A DNA stretch of 64,000 bases from Brienomyrus brachyistius. Its lineage: Eukaryota; Chordata; Actinopteri; Osteoglossiformes; Mormyridae. Of this stretch, positions 34,708-47,466 are shown in pieces. The first letter of the stretch is position 1, and the number at the start of each line of letters is the position of its first letter. Below the pieces are notes generated by a model. The model saw only the letters and a list, made by a program, of their open reading frames with translations, was not told where the DNA came from and ran no database searches. Made by a program: the position numbers and the translations under genes. The stretch is from contig NC_064538.1 in assembly GCF_023856365.1 (NCBI RefSeq), positions 15,618,435 through 15,682,434 on the forward strand. Reading direction: 5' to 3'.

Positions 34708-35570
34708 TATTACAAAGACAGTACCCTTTTCACTCAATCTTGGCATTACTATCTGTGCTTGGTTTTGAAATAACACGTAATACGTTGTAATGATCTAATT
34801 TCTTGTGAATAGTATTTTTGATAATGAGACAACCAAATTTTCACTCTGAGACCTAAATGACTGTCAGGTAATGAATGACCTGATCTGGCATAATGCCAAA
34901 CCAGCACAATGAAGGCCTGTTCTGTATTTGAAGAATATAATCATGAATAGTTCAGATTAGAGGGAAAAAAATACTAGTCCTATAGAATCGTAACCACATC
35001 GTTCAGTTTAATTAAAACCAACACACAGTGGTGCGATGCTGTAAGATCCACAACCGACAGGAAAATAGTGTCAAAGCTTGTAATCATAATGCCTAGCCAA
35101 CGTCGCGGAAGGACCCCTGCTTAGGGATGTGTTCGTTTAATTATTCTGTGCTTTCTAAATTCGCCATGGCGCCCCCTATCGGTTAGTGTAGTATAGTTTT
35201 TTCAGTCTTGTTATCGCATTACAATTATTCATATTGAAATCATCCTTATCGAACAGCATCATCTATACTAATACAAAATCTATGTTATCGGTAGTTATAT
35301 GTGAAGTATTTCGGAGTGAATTCCTCTCACGGCACAATGAGTTTATGCAAATCAAACGCTTATGTCATATCCGCTTTTTCATGTACGCCATTTTGAATAG
35401 GGCAGGTTCTGACTGGGGGTGTATTGTCCCTGAATGAGGAGTGGGGGGAGATGATTTATAATAAGTAATAATATTAAAAACCAATATCTTACGAATACTT
35501 CTATACGTGCCACTCTGTCTCTAAGTGCCAGTCCTTTTCTCAATTGCTGTACATCGTAGGGATCACCCAT

Positions 35571-35857
35571 CTAGATGAGTAACAGCGGCACTCCATCCTC
35601 GGCAGCCGAGCAGACAGAAAAGGACAGGTCCGGGGCGGGTGGAGAGCGGACGCGGGCTCCCTCTTTTGGTGCGCTGTGTCCGCCCGAAGAACAGACGGGC
35701 TCCCCGGGTAGCGCCGGCTGCCCGGCGTGAGAAGGAGGATAAACGAGGGCAGCGACAGCTAGCATCTCCCCCTCCCCATTTTTATTATTTTTTTTTCGGG
35801 TCCTGACCTGGGGTTCTGCCTTGATAGCAAAGCGGAATACCCGAATATATCCGGCAG
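35571..35857 (+). promoter_or_regulatory. adnp: CpG-rich promoter region and non-coding first exon of adnp
   Basis: A GC- and CpG-rich patch in otherwise A/T-rich sequence, ending in a strong donor (CCGGCAG then GTAAGC at 35858). It lies upstream of the adnp coding exons on the same strand and has no long open frame starting with ATG on the + strand. I read it as promoter plus 5' UTR exon 1. The exact start site cannot be read from sequence. Confidence 0.6.
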
Positions 35858-37454
35858 GTAAGCCGCCACCATCCGCTAACCAGCTAACGTTACCGTTCCC
35901 TTTCCAGACCCTTAACAGAGGCTGCCCTGTTTATGCGTCTTGCTGGCTGCCTCTGCGGATGTCTGTCCTCTTGAGTATTTTACACACCTTGCCGATCGCT
36001 GGATAACTCGTGATCTTTTAAATAATTTTAAGGAATGATAGAGCCTGGGATATTCGTTACTAAGACAATCGCCTGTACAGGCAGAGTGCATCTGCCGTCC
36101 CTTTGTACTCACCTATGGATGTATATATTGATATTAATGGTTTTGGATGTCTAGCTATCATAAGTGTATAATCGGAGCACATTAGATGTAGAAATTATCA
36201 GGCTATCCGTCTACAGTCAGTAGATTGATAGGAGAAAGCCGGTACGTATGTGCTGGTTACACATTCTAGTATTTTCCCCGACGAGTAAATTGCAATGATC
36301 TACTGTGATAGTCGTGATTAAAGTGACTCGTTTTCTTTATAAAGTGGCTAGATTGATGCCGTGGTGTATTTGCAAAAGGTGTTTTTATGCTGACACCAAA
36401 GTACGATAGGCATAACTGTGACGTTTTCTCTGATTAGTCGGGGGTTTTGCATTATTAACTTGTCTGTAGCCCTTCAGTGCGTGACTGTCTGTTGTACACC
36501 CCGCAAGAATGAAATATCACGAGTCCTTCCATATACCTATAGTTTACATTGGCGGATACCGACCGTGGAAGAATGGACGTGCACTTTATGTCCATGTTTT
36601 TAGCCTTTTATAACCATCAGAGCCACCTTTAATAACCATCTCACCATCTTATTTTACTTGCAGTGCATGTCAGTGTTATTGGTAAAAGATTGTGTTGTTT
36701 TGCAGATATAATGTGATTAGTGTGTTTTACATAATCAGTGGGTCTTTGTTAATGGGGAGGGTTAATTATTACAAAACATGTTTGCTCCGTCTGTGACCAG
36801 TAAGTTACATGTAGTGTATTTCTGGATGCTTAAAAAGTTCATTCCAGATGCTGCATACATCTGTTTCTGTACTTGCTGAAGCTTGAAATATTTTCAGCTA
36901 AGCTTCATTTGGTCAACTCCACTACTTGCTATGGAGTATATGTGTATGTTTGTGCTATACCGGCCAACCTAAGCAGGACAAGCTAGACCCAACCCCCACC
37001 CAAAAAAATTCACTGCAGACATGTCGTAGATGTTGTTTCTTTGCTGTCTCAATAGGAGGCGCCATTCTGCGTTTGCCGCGAGAGGCTGCAAAGGCAGATC
37101 CGGGAAGCTTGCATAACAGGGAGGCAGAGGTGTTCTCTAGCGCCATCTACCAGTGATGGGAGAAAGCATCCAAGCTAGTCATCCAGCCTTTCAGCACAAT
37201 ACCACTGTACTGTTACCTTACAGGGCTGGTGCTGAAAGAAACTATGCAGATATCAATGGCAAGTGGTGCACATGGGGACCCATCTCTCGTCCAGAATTTT
37301 TTTGGAAATATTGTGTTTCCATATAGGACAGCTTGGATCATATTCAAGCACTTGTAGACAAAATCAGGTGCCGTGGGCCTTCCACATTGCTACAATGTTA
37401 ATTTTTCAGCATAAGCATGCAGGTTGAATCTCTGTTTAAGCTGTTGGGCTAAGA

Positions 37455-37640
37455 GTGTGTGTGGCTCTATGGCATAGGACTCTGCTCCCATGAATGGAAG
37501 GTCGCTGGTTCAAATCCCGTGGCCACCCAAACAATGTCACCATTGGACAGTTCAGTAAGGTCCTTAACCCCATTTGCTTCAGAGGCGCTGTATGCCAACT
37601 GACTGCTTTCCTCCAAAACTTGCTCTCATCTGTACATATA
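37455..37640 (+). repeat. tRNA-derived SINE
   Basis: Head GTGTGGCTCTATGGCATAGG resembles a pol III A box and GGTTCAAATCCCG a B box, with tRNA-like spacing. The tail with TCCTTAACCCC is shared by fish SINEs. It abuts the Tc1 element at 37641. Confidence 0.6.
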
Positions 37641-38948
37641 CTCAGTGACAGAAAAAGTTAAGCACCCAGAAGTAATGGTCCAGTTTGGATTGGATTGGAT
37701 TTAGTACACGTGCAGACCAACGATGGTTATGTAAATGATTTGATTTACAAAGAGTAGGCATGTTTAGTTACCAGACACAGGGGATGCCTTGTATACACGA
37801 TAGACAGCATTACCAGCACTTGACAGTGTTTGATAAGCGGTCGCATTGTGGGTTTGCATGAGGCCGAGTGGACGTATCATGCAATTGCCTGGCATGTGGG
37901 GCATGGGGATGTTACGGTCGCCCGATGTTGGAACCAATGGGCATGTGAGGGCACCCACACGCCTTGTGAAGGTTCCGCTTCAAGACAGACCACACCAAGG
38001 GAAGATCATGGTATTGTGTGGCAAGCATTACAGAACCCCATGACATCTGCATCTGCCATCTGGACACAGGTATAGGACTGTCTACAACACCCTGTGTCAT
38101 CCTGCACTATGTCTCGACGCCTGGCATCAGCCGGACTATGGGTTCACCATGTGTAGGTTGCCATTAACACCAACACAGAGATGGCTGTGATTGGAGTGGT
38201 GCCATAACCGGGAGGCATGATGAGTGGCGTCAGACCATGTTCAGTGATGAATCTCGGTTCTGCATTACAACAGAAGACCATAGTGTGTGCATATAGTGGT
38301 GCTGAGAGGAGAGGACCAATCCTGCTAATGTTGTGGAGAGACACCGGTGTTACTCCAGTCATCATGGTGTGGGGAGCCATAGGGTATGACATCAAGTCAT
38401 CACTGTTAGTGATTCAGGGGTCACTGACAGTATAGCGATACATCAGTAACAACCTGTGTCCAGATGTCTTACCCCTCCTGAGACGGCACCCTGGTACAGT
38501 CTTTCAACAAGTACAACACCCATCCATACACAGCATCTGTGTCTATGCCTCATGATGAGGTCCTCCCATCGGCAGCTAGATCCCCGATTTTTTTTCCCCA
38601 ATTGAACATGTGTGGAATCAGCTCGGATGTCAACTCAGACCCAGTGTCAATCTGCAGGATCCCGAGGGCCAGTTTCAACAGCTGTGGGCCAACTTGCCAT
38701 AGGAGTGGATACAACAGCTGTACAACTCCCTTCCGCACCATATAACTGCATGTATCCAGGCCCGGGGGGGAGGGGGTGCCATACCCTATTGACATGGGAC
38801 CAGCAGTGTGTCCATACTGCCAACTCTGTTGTCCATTTGGTCTGATGATATAATCATTGTGATACAGTCACATGACCTTTCACCACGTGCAGATTCATTT
38901 AATTTCCATCACTCCATCTGGGTGCTTAACTTCTTTTGTCACGGAGTG
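37641..38948 (+). mobile_element. full-length but decayed Tc1-like transposon
   Basis: Ends CTCAGTGACAGAAAAAGTTA (left) and AACTTCTTTTGTCACGGAGTG (right) are inverted copies with GAAGTTAAGCACCCAGA shared, directly flanked by TA on both sides. 1308 bp, a usual Tc1 size. The + strand keeps transposase pieces in several frames: GRIVGLHEAEWTYHAIAWHV (HTH), VIMVWGAIGYDIKSSLL (DDE core), and IEHVWNQLG near the end. Stops and frameshifts make it inactive. Confidence 0.85.
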
Positions 38949-39429
38949 TAAGTCTGTGTGTGTCACGGAGAGCAAGATGGGATATGAAAACTCCCCAAGT
39001 TCCCCACAGGGATGAATAAAGTATCACTGTTCTATTCTATTTTATTATACCACCACATCACCTGGGCCATGTTGTTTGCAACACCTACTGCACAGGTCCA
39101 GTGGAAGTTTCTTCATGCCAAGTTGTACCATCTGACGTTATAAAGAATGCATGCTGCATTTTTCAAGTTTCAATCAGACCACTGCTTCAGCAGTTGACCA
39201 CTAAATTCTCTGCATTGGTGTCTATGCCACAGGTTGCACATGGTCACATGGTCTCTTCTCTTTGCACCACTACTGACTGACCAATGTCTGAAGGGTGCTC
39301 CTGAGCCTCTTCATCAGCATGGGACTTGCTGCTATTCTTCCCCGAGGTTAGGGCAGCCTTAGGACAGCAGTCCAAAGTCTACAAGTTGTTTAGTACCGCT
39401 TTTATATAAAACGGCTGAATGCATAATCA

Positions 39430-39592
39430 TAAGAATCCCTGCGATGGGCTGGCCCCCCGTTCCTGGGTTGTTCCCTGCCTCGTGCCCATTGCTTCCGGGA
39501 TAGGCTCTAGACCCACCGCAACCCAGTAGGATAGACTCCGGACCTACCGCGACCCAGTGGGATAAGCGGTTTGGAAAATGGATGGGATGGAT
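39430..39592 (+). repeat. dispersed LINE/SINE-type 3' tail repeat
   Basis: GGGCTGGCCCCCCGTTCCTGG through GATAAGCGGTTTGGAAAATG and ATGGATGG. An internal segment GACCCACCGCAACCCAGT is partly duplicated (CGGACCTACCGCGACCCAGT). Confidence 0.65.
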
Positions 39593-39929
39593 AATCATAA
39601 AAATTTGTGTTTAAAAGCATGTCTTGAGGTTTATCAACTTTGACACACTTCCCATCTTTGCCACAGTATTGTCAAGTCTAAATTTAAAATTGGTCCTAAA
39701 TTGGGCTAAAAAACAAAATGAAATTCCACTGGCTCCTGAGGAGAAGGTAATGTAAAATGGTGATGCGTTAGAAAAAAATGCTTCAGTGGCTCTTGAATTG
39801 CCATTGATCATGTTTTACAAGACTGTTATATACAAACAGGTTTAACCCATGATCGTGTAAGGCTTAAAGTTTCTGTAACTAGGAGAGACTGGGTTATGAT
39901 TCATCTGTCTCTCTTTACAGGTAAGAAGA

Positions 39930-42900
39930 ATGTTTCAGCTTCCAGTAAATAACCTCGGCAGTTTGCGAAAAGCCAGGAGAAATGTGAAAAAAGTTCTTAG
40001 TGACATTGGCTTGGAGTACTGCAAAGACCACATTGATGTAAGCAAGCTTGGTAGTGTTGCATGTTTTTATCTGCAAGGCTTTAAATTGTCCATCAGTCAT
40101 TCTTGAGAGATTTTGAAAAGGATATCGATAAGTTGTCCATTTAATTCTTTGCATTTTAGATTTTTCATTTTAATATTTTGTTCATTCTACTGTATATCTC
40201 CAAACAGGGTCTTTCCAATGGTGATATTGCAATTATTAGACACACTAAGTCAATGTTTATGTGAAGTGGCTTTGCAAAATGGGCTTTAAATGTTTACACT
40301 GGAAAAAAAACACCATTTTGCCCCACTTCTGTGGTTTATTCATTATTTTCCCTATCACGTAGGATTTTAAAGAATTTGTCCCCAATGACTTCTATGTCAA
40401 GAACACTAGTTGGGAAGATGTGTGCATGTGGGATCCGTCATCATCCAAACCCCAGGTGAGTCTCACACCCAGAACATCTGATCCTAGCTGAACTTGGACA
40501 GAACAATGACTCACTGTCCTCTGAGACTGCCCATTTCAGTTATACTTATGCATAGTTAACATATAAACCCTGTTTTATGTGTAAGAAACAGGTACATTTC
40601 TCAGACATAGGTATGTGTAAGAAGATACTGTCAGTAGATCTAGGGAGCTGGATTAATTGATTTTTAAATCCTTCCGTTAGAATCCTCTTGTGCACATTAT
40701 TTAGGCTGATGTGGTAAATGCCTACTAATTAAACATGTTAAAATGTGAGCTGCACCAATAACACAATTGGTATATTCACACATGTATACTGGCTTGGTGT
40801 GTACTGCCGTGCATGTATACCAGACATAATTCTGAAGCCAGCCTTGTGAGCTGAGTAATACAGAGTGAAATCTGTAATTGTCATCCTGTACATGGGTAAA
40901 AACACTCAAAAACCCAAGGTTACATGTGACTCTACATGCTGAGAGTAAGGGTTAAAAAATGCTTCTGGAAGGGTGGGAGTTTTGGTTACAAGTACCTCCA
41001 TTTAAATGTAACTATGTTAAATTTTGTTAGATAACAAGAACCTATAATATGGAAAGAGATGCAAATGCAACAAAGCACATCTTAGGTTGGGTGGTGAAGG
41101 AAGGGTATGCATCTGCAGTGTGGTGTTGCCTGGAAATGTGAAAAATGTGCGATGTGAAAACCAGAACCTTGTTGGCTGGGAAGCCGACCGGTGACAATGC
41201 CAACTTGAGAAATTTAATGCAGGGCCATGCAAAATATTCCACTATCAGCACAAAAGGGACCTTTTTACAACCCTGCGGTACACACTGAGTTCTGAGTTCT
41301 TTTGGAGAGAAAAAATAGTTTAGTCTTTTTTCAGTCAAAATGAGTCAGGCATTTGGCCCTTTTGAAAAGCATTTGTGATTTTAAACATGATCTACAACCC
41401 CGTTTCCAAAAAAGTTGGGACACTGAGTAAAATGTAAATAAAAACAGAATGCAATGATTTGCAAATCATATAAACCCATATTTAATTGAAAATAAAGCAA
41501 ATGCAACATATTAGTTGTTGAAACAGACATTTTGTTTTATGACAAATACATGCTCAATTTGAATTTCATGCCAACAGGACATTTAAAAAAAGTAGGGACA
41601 GGGGCATGGCTACGACTATGTTGCATCACCTTTTCTTTTAACAGCATTTTGTAAATGTTTGGGAACTGAGACCAGTTGCTGGAGTTTTGAAAGTGAAATG
41701 TTGTTCCATTCTTATCGGACATAGAATTTCAACTGCTCAAGGTCTCATTTGTCATATTTTAGTTTCATGATGCACCAAATGTTTTCAGTGGATGACAGGT
41801 CTGGACTGCAGGCCAGCAGGCCAGTCTAGCACCCGGAGTCTTCTACTACAAAGCCATGTTGTTGTAATATGCGCAGAATGCGGTTTGGCATTGTCTTGCA
41901 TTGTGAAGGCCTTCTCTGAAAAAGACGTTGTCTGGATGGCAGCATGTGTTGCTCCAAAACCTGCATATATCGTTCAGTGTTAATGGTGCCAGTGCACTCC
42001 CATACCATTAGAGATGCTGCTTTTTAACTGTCCACTGATTAAAAGCTGGATGGCCCCCCTCTTTAGCTCAGAGGACGTGGCGTCCATAATTTTCAAAAAG
42101 AGTTTGAAATTTTGATTCATAAGACCACAGGGCAGTTCTGCCTCAGTCCATCTTAAATGAGCCTGGGCCCAGAGAAGTCGGCGGTGTTTCTGGGTCATGT
42201 GTAGATATGGCTTCTTCTTTGCATGGTAGAGTTTCATCTTGCATTTGTATTCACAGACAGTGGCATTTTGAAGTTTTCCTGAGCCCATGCAGTGATTTCC
42301 ACTATAGAGTTGTGTCTGTTTTTAACGCAGTGCCACCTGAGGACCCGAAGATCATGGCTATCCAGGATTGGTTTAGGGCCTTTCCCTTGCAGACGGAGGT
42401 TTCTCCAGATTCTCTGAATCTTTTAATGGTGTTATGTACTATAGAGAATGAAATTCCCAAATTCTTTGTAATATTATGAGAACATAAGAAATTTACAAAC
42501 GAGAGGAGGCCATTCGGCCCATCAAGCTCGTTTGGGGAGAACTTGATTAATAGCTCAGAGTTGTTAAAATCATATCTAGCTTTCATTTAAAGGAACACAG
42601 GGTTTTAGCTTGTGCTACACTAGCAGGAAGACTATTCCATGCTCTAACTACATGCTGTGTAAAGAAGTGCTTCCACAAATTTGTTTTAAAATGTTCTCCC
42701 GCTAATTCCCACCTATGGCCACAAGTTCTAGTATTTAAACTAATATTGAAATAACCATTTGGCTGTGCAGCATCCAGACCTGTTAAAATCTTATATACCT
42801 GGATCATGCCCCCCCTTAGTCTCCTTTCCTCGAGGCTGAACAGATTCAGCTCAGCTAACCTCTCCTCATAAGACATTCCTCTAAGACCTGGAATCATTCT

Positions 42901-45900
42901 TGTAGCCCTACGTTGCACCTTTTCCAAGGCACCAATGTCCTTCTTAAGGTATGGTGACCAAACCTGCACACAATATTCTATGTGGGGTCTTACCAAGGAA
43001 TTATATAATCATTGCATCACCTCCCTTGACTTAAACTCCACACACTAAGAGATGTAACCTAACATTCTATTTTTATTGTTCCCCACACTGGCGAGAGTGG
43101 GACATGGAAGCATCAACATACACACCAAGGTCTTCCTCATAATCAGCTATCTTTATTTGAATTTTATTTGAATTTAGTGATCAGTGGTCATTGTTGACAC
43201 ACCACAGCACACAGTGCACAACAACGAAATGTGTCCTCTGCATTTAACCCATATGTGACATTGTGACATGTGGCAGCTAATTCAGCGCCTGGGGAGCAGC
43301 GCTTGGGGGCGGTACCTTCCTCAGGGTACCTCAGTGGTGCCTTGCTGGTCGTGGATTCGAACTTACAATATTTCAGTTACAAGTGCGCTTCCCCAACCAT
43401 TAAGCCATGAAATACCTGTGCTTTATATTTCTGCTCCCTGCATGGATTACCTGACATTTATCTATGTTAAATTTCATCAGCCAGGTATCAGCCCAGTCGC
43501 TAATTAAATCAAGATCCCACTGTAATCTCTGTGCTGCTAGATCAGTATCTGCTATTATATTGCGGAACATGATTCTTGGATTTTTGTAATATTTGCCCAC
43601 ACAGTCTTTCACAATCATCTTACTGACCTGTTGCTAATTAACTTAATTTCTTGTGTGATATTCAGCCAGGTGTTTTGTTTTAGCATTACCAATTTTATGT
43701 TTAGAAATTTTTGTTTTGTTGCCCCTGGCCCTGGCCCCTGGCATGAACTTCAAACTGAGCATATATTTCTCATGTAATTTCTCAGTATCAACATTTCATA
43801 TATTATCATTGTTTTATTTTCAATTATATATGGGTTTATAAGATTTGCAAATCATTGCATTCTGTTTGTATTTACGTTTCACATAGCTTAACTTCTTTGA
43901 AAACAGGGTTGTATTTCAGGTCAATTTCTTGCTTTTCCTCTTGCCCAGAAGGAAAGTTGCTAAATCCATCTTTTCAGTTATTTTATAAATGTGAAAATGT
44001 TGTTATTAAATATATTTCTTATAAATTGTTCTTATTTTCCATAGATGTACTTGATTATTCCTTGCTATTACAGCAAGGCAATATGTTTTGCTGACATTTA
44101 TTAAGAAATGTCAAATTTCTGGAACAAAACATGACATCTGCTCAAAATTTTTTTCAGTTGGTAAATCCACTGAACTATTACAGTTCATGGTTGTATTAAA
44201 TTTTTTACAACTTTGTAGTAAACATACTGTAAATCAATCAGCTTATGCAGAAAAGCTCTGTTTTTTATATTTTAACATAAAATATCAAATCTGTGTTAAT
44301 CCCTAGTATATCTTGGTGAATGCATTTTTGAAAATTATTTTAGTTGGGATGTATTTGTGCTTTGCTGTAAATGACAGTTATTAATATTATTTCTCCTGTC
44401 ATTATGTCATAGGAGTACAGATCAAAACCATTCTGTTGCTCCGGTTGTCCCTTCTCCTCTAAGTTCTTCTCAGCATACAAGAGTCACTTCCGCAACGTGC
44501 ACAGTGAGGACTTTGAAAGCCGCATACTGCTTAACTGCCCATACTGCACTTACAATGGCAACAAGAAGACCCTTGAAACACACATCAAGTTGTTCCACAT
44601 GCCAAATAACATAGCCCGGCAGGGAGCAGGTGGAGTTCCTGGAGGCCTGAAGGAGGCAGTGAGGTTTGATGGCAGCCACAAGCTCAAAACAGCAGACAGT
44701 GTGGAGCAGGCAGTGTACTATTGCAAGAAGTGCACCTACCGTGATCCACTGTATAATGTGGTACGCAAGCACATCTACCGTGAACACTTCCAACATGTGG
44801 CTGCGCCATACGTGGCAAAGCCTGGTGATAAGTCCATCAATGGTGCTGTCGGGGGAAACCCCAGTGCCCGTGATGATACTATTCACTGCAAGCGTTGCAT
44901 GTTTGTGCCACGCACCTACGAGGCATTGGTCCAGCACGTCATTGAGGATCATGAGCGCATTGGCTATCAGGTTACTGCAATGATTGGCCACACTAATGTG
45001 GTGGTGCCCAGGTCCAAGCCCCTCATGCTGCTCTCACCAAAGCCTCAGGACAAGGGCATTCTGGGAGTCACTCAAAAGGGAACCTTGTTGACCACCAGTG
45101 CCCGCTCCCTGTCTGCTCAGCAATTGAGCCGACTGGTTTTACCAAAAGCTGGATTGCTATCAAGCACCCAACTAAAACAGGGACCATATGGGTTTAAGAG
45201 TGGGACCACACAGGCTTTCTCCATCAGTAGCCAGCAGGTTAGAATCAGTTTGCCAGGCAATGCACAGGTGTCTGTCCCACAACAATCACAAACCGTCAAA
45301 CAGCAACTCCCGGGTGGGAACATGCGCATGCCTGGGTCTGGGGGCTCAGTTGAGGGCAAGAGCTTCCAGTCGGGGATCTCTACCTCTTCTTCCTTTACAC
45401 TCAAGTCATTACCTCTGTCCTCACGGGTGCAAGCCACTGCTGCTGGTGTGGCTTCGGTTGCCGCTAAGAAGGGGAGCACCTCCATCCTTGGCACATCCTA
45501 TACGCAAAAGTGGAAGATCTGCACCATCTGCAATGAGCTCTTCCCAGAGAATGTATACAGTGCACACTTTGAGAAGGAGCACAAGGCAGAAAAAGTCCCG
45601 GCAGTTGCCAACTACATCATGAAGATCCACAACTTCACCAGCAAGTGCTTGTATTGCAACCGCTATTTGCCTAGTGACACCCTTCTCAATCATATGTTGA
45701 TCCATGGCTTGTCTTGCCCGTATTGTCGTTCTACTTTCAATGATGTAGAAAAGATGGTGGCACACATGCGGCTGGTCCATGGAGATGAGGTGGTGGGGCC
45801 GCGCACCGATTCCCCCCTCACCTTTGATCTTACTCTCCAGCAAGGCAACCCCAAAAACATCCAGCTGATAGTTACAACTTACAACATGCGTGATGCGCCA

Positions 45901-47466
45901 GAGGAGTCCGTGGCCTTCCATGCTCAAAACAACACAGCAGCAACTCATTGCAAAAAGACACCTCCCAAAATTCCCGATAGTCTCGATGTACCCATAAAGA
46001 GTGTACCACAGGCTGCCGTGCCCTACAAGAAGGACGTAGGCAAGACCCTCTGCCCATTATGCTTCTCGATCCTCAAGGGGCCAATCTCTGATGCACTTGC
46101 ACATCACCTGAGAGAGAGGCATCAGGTGATCCAGACAGTACACCCTGTGGAGAAGAAATTGACTTACAAGTGCATCCACTGTCTGGGTGTGTATACCAGC
46201 AACATGACAGCCTCCACAATCACCCTTCACCTTGTGCACTGCCGTGGTGTGGGAAAGATGCAGAATGGCCAAGAGAAGCCTAACGCATCTCTGAAGGTAA
46301 CACAGTCATCTGGTGTAGCTTCACTCAAGCGTGACATAGAACGCTTAGACCCAGGTTTCCTGAAGAAGCGAAAACTTGACCAAGACCACCACCCAGCAAG
46401 TTTGACTGATAAGTCTGATGATGCCGTGGTCTTGGTGCTTGACCCAAAAGGCTATGAAGATGAATCCTACGAGGCTAGGAAAGCTTTCCTCACAGAGTAT
46501 TTCAACAGACAGCCCTACCCTTTGAGGCGTGAAGTAGAAAAGCTTGCAGCTAGCCTGTGGTTGTGGAAATCTGACATCTCCAGCCACTTTGTGAACCGGC
46601 GAAGGAAGTGCACTCAGGATTGTGAGTCCAGGAAAGCTGCTGTTCTGTTAGGCTTCAACATGCGAGAGGTCAGCCGACTCAAGCACGAGATGAACTTTGA
46701 CCCTGAGTGGTTTTTTGAAGCCAAAGAGGAGGAAGAGTGTCGTACATCTAAAACATCCATTAGTCGATCCACTAACTCCATCAGTCATTGCCTGGATGAA
46801 AGTGCCACATCACTTTTGAGAAGAACGCCAAGGAAGTCCATCAAGTGCAGCCAATCTCAGCCAAATGGATCGAAAAGTGCACCCGTGCCTAATGTCGATG
46901 GAAATGACCAAAAGCAGACAATCAAAAGCACCTTACAGCAAAGGACTAAAAAGCACTCAGAAATTATAGCACTGGACTCTACGAATGGGTCACACAAAAA
47001 AGAGGAAGCTATGGCATCTATTGACAGAGGGCTTTCAGATGAAGAGGGGATGGACACTGGAGAAGAAAAAGATAGAGTAATGGAAGCCCGAAACAGTCAT
47101 GCCACGAATGATGGTGGGCTTGCCATTGAACAAGAGAAAAAGAGAGGGGCTGTAGCCAGAGACCCTTTAGATTCAGAATCAAACTTGGGGACCTTGGAGG
47201 AGAAGGCGTCCCATTGTGAGAATGGCTATGGGTCAGATGAACAGATGGTTAGACAGAAGAAAATAGAAATTAACAAAGAGGAGGACCAGCATGTTAAGAC
47301 GAAGAGCCATTGCACATCATGGAAAAACCACAGCAGCCAGGGAATCCTAGAGAGCAAGTCAGAAGCTTCTGTATTAGACGAGCTTAATGATAGTATGGCT
47401 GGAGACAATGAGCCAAAGTGTACCCTGTTATCAGGAGGTGTTGCCCTAAGCAGCCAACAGGTATAA
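39930..47466 (+). CDS. adnp: activity-dependent neuroprotector homeobox protein
   Basis: Nuclear zinc-finger/homeodomain protein; mammalian ADNP works with CHD4 and HP1 in chromatin repression and is needed in brain development. Coding exons 39930-40037, 40363-40455 and 44413-47466 (phase 0) give 36+31+1017 = 1084 residues; human ADNP has 1102. The large 3' exon is typical. The start [16 protein letters not shown] is diagnostic; the exon containing it begins at 39921. Nine C2H2-type fingers lie between about residues 74 and 610 (for example FCCSGCPF...HFRNVH and LNCPYCTY...HIKLFH). The homeodomain is at about 747-815, with [17 protein letters not shown] and [18 protein letters not shown]. The NAP segment at residues 350-357 reads NAQVSVPQ instead of NAPVSIPQ. 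The C-terminus is acidic and Ser/Lys-rich. Teleosts can have two adnp copies; which one this is cannot be told here. Confidence 0.96.
42475..43620 (-). mobile_element. CR1/L2-like LINE fragment, 5'-truncated
   Basis: Minus-strand frames show the end of a reverse transcriptase [23 protein letters not shown] (43400-43618) and [20 protein letters not shown], then ARTMIPGL-type [18 protein letters not shown] (42583-42996). The 3' end near 42475 carries GAGGAGGCCATTCGGCCCAT inverted. Inserted in the Tc1-type element. Confidence 0.8.
43165..43408 (-). mobile_element. tRNA-like SINE inside the LINE
   Basis: Reverse strand has a tRNA-like head: CATGGCTTAATGGTTGGGGA, then GTTCGAATCCACGACCAGC as B box. 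The rest (GGTACCTTCCTCAGGGTACC, GCAGCTAATTCAGCGCC, CATTTAACCCATATGTGACA) matches the arms of the foldback at 23067-23345. It separates two parts of the LINE reading frame. Confidence 0.7.

Larger units (their letters stand above)
31087..35570 (+). other. dpm1 3' UTR and dpm1-adnp spacer
   Basis: AATAAA at 31879-31884 is a candidate dpm1 polyadenylation signal about 800 nt after the stop. The rest is A/T-rich spacer with degenerate repeats: a LINE/SINE-like 3' tail near 32500-32700, a fragment at 33025-33060 resembling fish Tc1-type ends, and the pogo/Tigger-like element listed separately. No further gene is visible. Confidence 0.55.
35858..39920 (+). other. adnp: adnp intron between non-coding exon 1 and the first coding exon
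   Basis: No coding sequence supported. It contains a tRNA-like SINE, a 1.3-kb Tc1-like element and a LINE/SINE-type tail repeat, listed separately. Additional 5' UTR exons could exist but cannot be recognised. Confidence 0.5.
41395..43911 (-). mobile_element. Tc1/mariner-type element with nested insertions
   Basis: Left end CAACCCCGTTTCCAAAAAAG and right end CTTTGAAAACAGGGTTG are inverted and flanked by TA (41393-41394 and 43912-43913). GCAATGATTTGCAAATCAT near the left recurs inverted near the right. Minus-strand transposase pieces include [18 protein letters not shown] and [13 protein letters not shown]. The body is split by a LINE, which is itself split by a SINE. Confidence 0.8.
40456..44412 (+). 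other. adnp: adnp intron before the large last exon
   Basis: No coding sequence. More than half is the nested transposon block 41395-43911. The flanks are plain A/T-rich sequence ending in acceptor ATGTCATAG at 44412. Confidence 0.8.

Noticed and set aside
37470..37540. Possible tRNA gene
   Set aside because: tRNA-like promoter boxes only; stems do not pair well and a SINE body follows.
43340..43408. Possible tRNA gene
   Set aside because: Has A- and B-box-like motifs but no proper cloverleaf, and the sequence continues into a dispersed repeat, so it is a SINE head.
44470..44991. 173-codon minus-strand ORF
   Set aside because: Antisense shadow of the highly coding adnp last exon; no domain resemblance.
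45421..45948. 175-codon minus-strand ORF
   Set aside because: Also a shadow of adnp; the + strand zinc-finger frame explains the open reading.
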